From Eutreptiella sp. 'Long Island Sound 2002' (taxonomy: Eukaryota; Euglenozoa; Euglenophyceae; Eutreptiales; Eutreptiaceae), in NCBI GenBank assembly GCA_964036045.1, contig OZ038389.1:38573998-38637997 (forward strand): a stretch of 64,000 bases of DNA, given 5' to 3'. Positions 62,516 to 64,000 of the stretch are shown here, in pieces. Position 1 is the stretch's first letter; the number at the start of each line of letters is the position of its first letter. Made by a program: the position numbers and the translations under genes. The notes beneath the pieces are model-generated. The model did not search any database and was not told the DNA's origin. It worked only from the letters and a program-made list of their open reading frames with translations.

Positions 62516-64000
62516 AGACCATCCAGCACGTAGCCTGGACCCAAATACCCACGGCGACATGGACGTTCACCAACGAGCGGGCAGACCCGGACAGCGTGGC
62601 CATAGAGTACGACCGCTGCGACCCACACCGCGCAGGACCTCAGGAGGCACCCATGCGCCCCCTACAGCACAAATGCCCCACCCTCCGCGGCAACAAAGAC
62701 GACAAGGAGCGGCGACAGACCATCACGTGCCAGAAGTTCCACCCCAATACGGGATACCTCTTCCACCTGATTTACGCGTATATCACCCAGGGGCGCCCAG
62801 ACAGGGGCCTTCTCCGCCTCACCCCACGAGCCCAGGTCATCATCACCCAGGGGATAGGCGTCTATGCGGCGCCACTACTACAACCCACGCAAATCACCGG
62901 CAGAACCGCCCAAGGGAACCCCATCTACGTCTATCACCCCACAGCAATCGCCCGCCTACCCATACCCAGCGACACCGACATCATCTACTTCACTGACGCA
63001 TCCGGCACCCAGCAACGCACCCCCACGGTCGGTTGCGCCTCCGTGCGCATCACCCGGCACGCGGACGGCCTCCACCTGGAACACCACACCGGGGCCACCA
63101 TCTTTGGGGCGTCCTCCCACGGCAAACTGCGCACCATGGCGGACGCCGTCACCGCCACAACGCCACCCACAACAATCCGGCCCCGCAACATCTGGGTAGT
63201 CGTGGACGCCACGGTCTACATCCACCTCACCAGACGCCTTGCGGACCTGCCCCTCCCCAAGGCACTCGAGTCCGGCCTCACCACACAAGCGTTGGGACTA
63301 TGGATGGCCTTCAGGGGCATGCACCCCCAGGACGCCCTACACATCGTCAAACAGGAGTCACACCGCTACGCATACGGCAATGGACGCGCAGACACGCAGG
63401 CCAAACACCAGAACACCAGCCACACCACAGGGCTCGAACACGTGCAACTGGACACCCCACACCACAGCCACTTGCAGCATCTGCCCCTGATACCCCCGGC
63501 GACACAGCCCCCCCAATGGATGCCCGAGGACACGCCGTACACAGATCGAGACAAGCAGTACCACTACCCCACACCCATCCAGCAACTGGCCACCACACTG
63601 GGCCACCCAGCGAACACCGAACTCCTCCGACGCCTCGAAGACTCCGTCCACACCCCCCTCTACTACTCCGCCCTGCGCCCGGATAGCCCCCCAGCACACC
63701 TACAAAAATCCCGACTCCAACTCGCCCTTGAACAGCTTCCCCTCCTCACCCGATACCACCGATGGTATGCGCGCCGCTCGATCCATGTCCCCGCAGGATA
63801 CACCAAATGCATCTGTGGCCACGCGGAAGAAGAAACCTGGGACCACTTCAAGGGGTGCCCCCTCCACAGAGGACTGGACACCCTCACAGACTGGAACCCA
63901 ACCCACACCATCACACAGCACGCCGGATGGCTGACGCAGTCCCCGGCGACCCAGCAACTCACCACCGTCCTCAAGCAGACGGAGGTACTCGAGGCGGTCC
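62516..64000 (+). CDS. LINE-B RNase H domain and terminal zinc motif (open to window end)
   Basis: In the third frame (for example ATG 62653) there is no stop up to the window edge. The connection region (GYLFHLIYAYITQG, GIGVYAAPLLQPT) leads to RNase H: IIYFTDAS, then SSHGKLRTMADAV where the second catalytic Glu would be expected but Lys stands, then WVVVDATVYI and YGNGRADTQAK. The C-terminus shows CICGHAEEETWDHFKGC, a C-x-C...H...C zinc motif common after RNase H in LINEs. Four catalytic positions would be Asp, Lys (instead of Glu), Asp and Asp, so RNase H activity is probably lost in this copy. Confidence 0.85.

Larger units (their letters stand above)
54065..64000 (+). mobile_element. LINE-B long copy (runs off right edge; 5' end uncertain)
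   Basis: One polarity carries, in order, a long ORF1 (54065-58886), APE-like endonuclease (about 58960-59700), reverse transcriptase (60150-62500), RNase H (about 62960-63420) and a C-terminal zinc motif (63810-63870). At least four frameshifts (near 56455, 59160, 59915 and 62515) and in-frame TGAs (55523, 58884) are needed. Inactive as assembled. Confidence 0.85.

Noticed and set aside
1-64000. tRNA, rRNA or riboswitch genes
   Set aside because: No cloverleaf, rRNA core or riboswitch consensus was recognised on reading both strands. A covariance-model scan would be needed to exclude small or divergent RNAs.

Overview
The window is eukaryotic, repeat-dominated DNA. It has no prokaryotic operons, no rRNA or tRNA gene that I can see, and nearly every supported reading frame belongs to a retroelement. 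The organism cannot be fixed from sequence alone. The dense nested retroelements, long intronless frames, very GC-rich elements and a chromovirus primed by initiator tRNA-Met would suit a large-genome alga or other protist (a dinoflagellate-like genome is possible), but this is inference.

Layout, left to right. (1) 1-5762, minus strand: the 5' two thirds of a LINE (here LINE-A), with a roughly 1,100-codon ORF1 of unknown type, an APE-type endonuclease, and the start of a reverse transcriptase running off the left edge. (2) 5775-7876, plus: a polyadenylated retroposed copy carrying a 517-residue zinc-finger ORF, with a 12-bp target-site duplication (TSD). (3) About 8095-9594, minus: remnants of a second LINE family (LINE-B). 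(4) 9595-28037: a 422-bp direct repeat (B1/B2) bracketing a C-rich Pro/Arg/Ser-coding element, itself split by a complete 13.2-kb Ty3/gypsy chromovirus at 12004-25209 (2,357-bp LTRs, GAAC TSD, PBS, gag, pol, PPT). (5) 28038-37150, minus: an old LINE-B-like frame split by a 5.2-kb LINE-A copy (29659-34821) that is bracketed by a 967-bp direct repeat. (6) 37667-41345: two copies of a minisatellite-bearing repeat plus 84-bp tandem repeats. (7) 41921-48337: a 6.4-kb polyadenylated element with one 1,136-residue ORF of unknown function and three 468-bp tandem repeats, inserted in a 65-bp minisatellite and bracketed by a 360-bp direct repeat. (8) 48338-51420: the minisatellite and a 64-bp tandem repeat. 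(9) 51421-64000, plus: T-depleted DNA leading into a long LINE-B copy (ORF1, endonuclease, reverse transcriptase, RNase H, terminal zinc motif) that runs off the right edge with several frameshifts and in-frame stops.

The most unusual observation is that at least two, and probably three, independent insertions are bracketed by direct repeats of 360, 967 and 422 bp. In the two clearest cases the repeat ends coincide with the element ends, which is the geometry of target-site duplications tens of times longer than is usual for LINEs. Their divergences, counted by eye (about 0.6%, 2% and 5%), fit the nesting order with the chromovirus LTR divergence (about 2.5-3%). I read this as a history of successive insertions by machinery that may cut the two target strands hundreds of bases apart. 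Assembly error or local recombination must be excluded first.

Many frames carry single-base shifts at homopolymers (for example an 11-G run inside the gypsy chromodomain), so some copies may be more intact than they look. Large frames on the minus strand across 48-51 kb are artefacts of the 65-bp repeat and are not annotated as genes.
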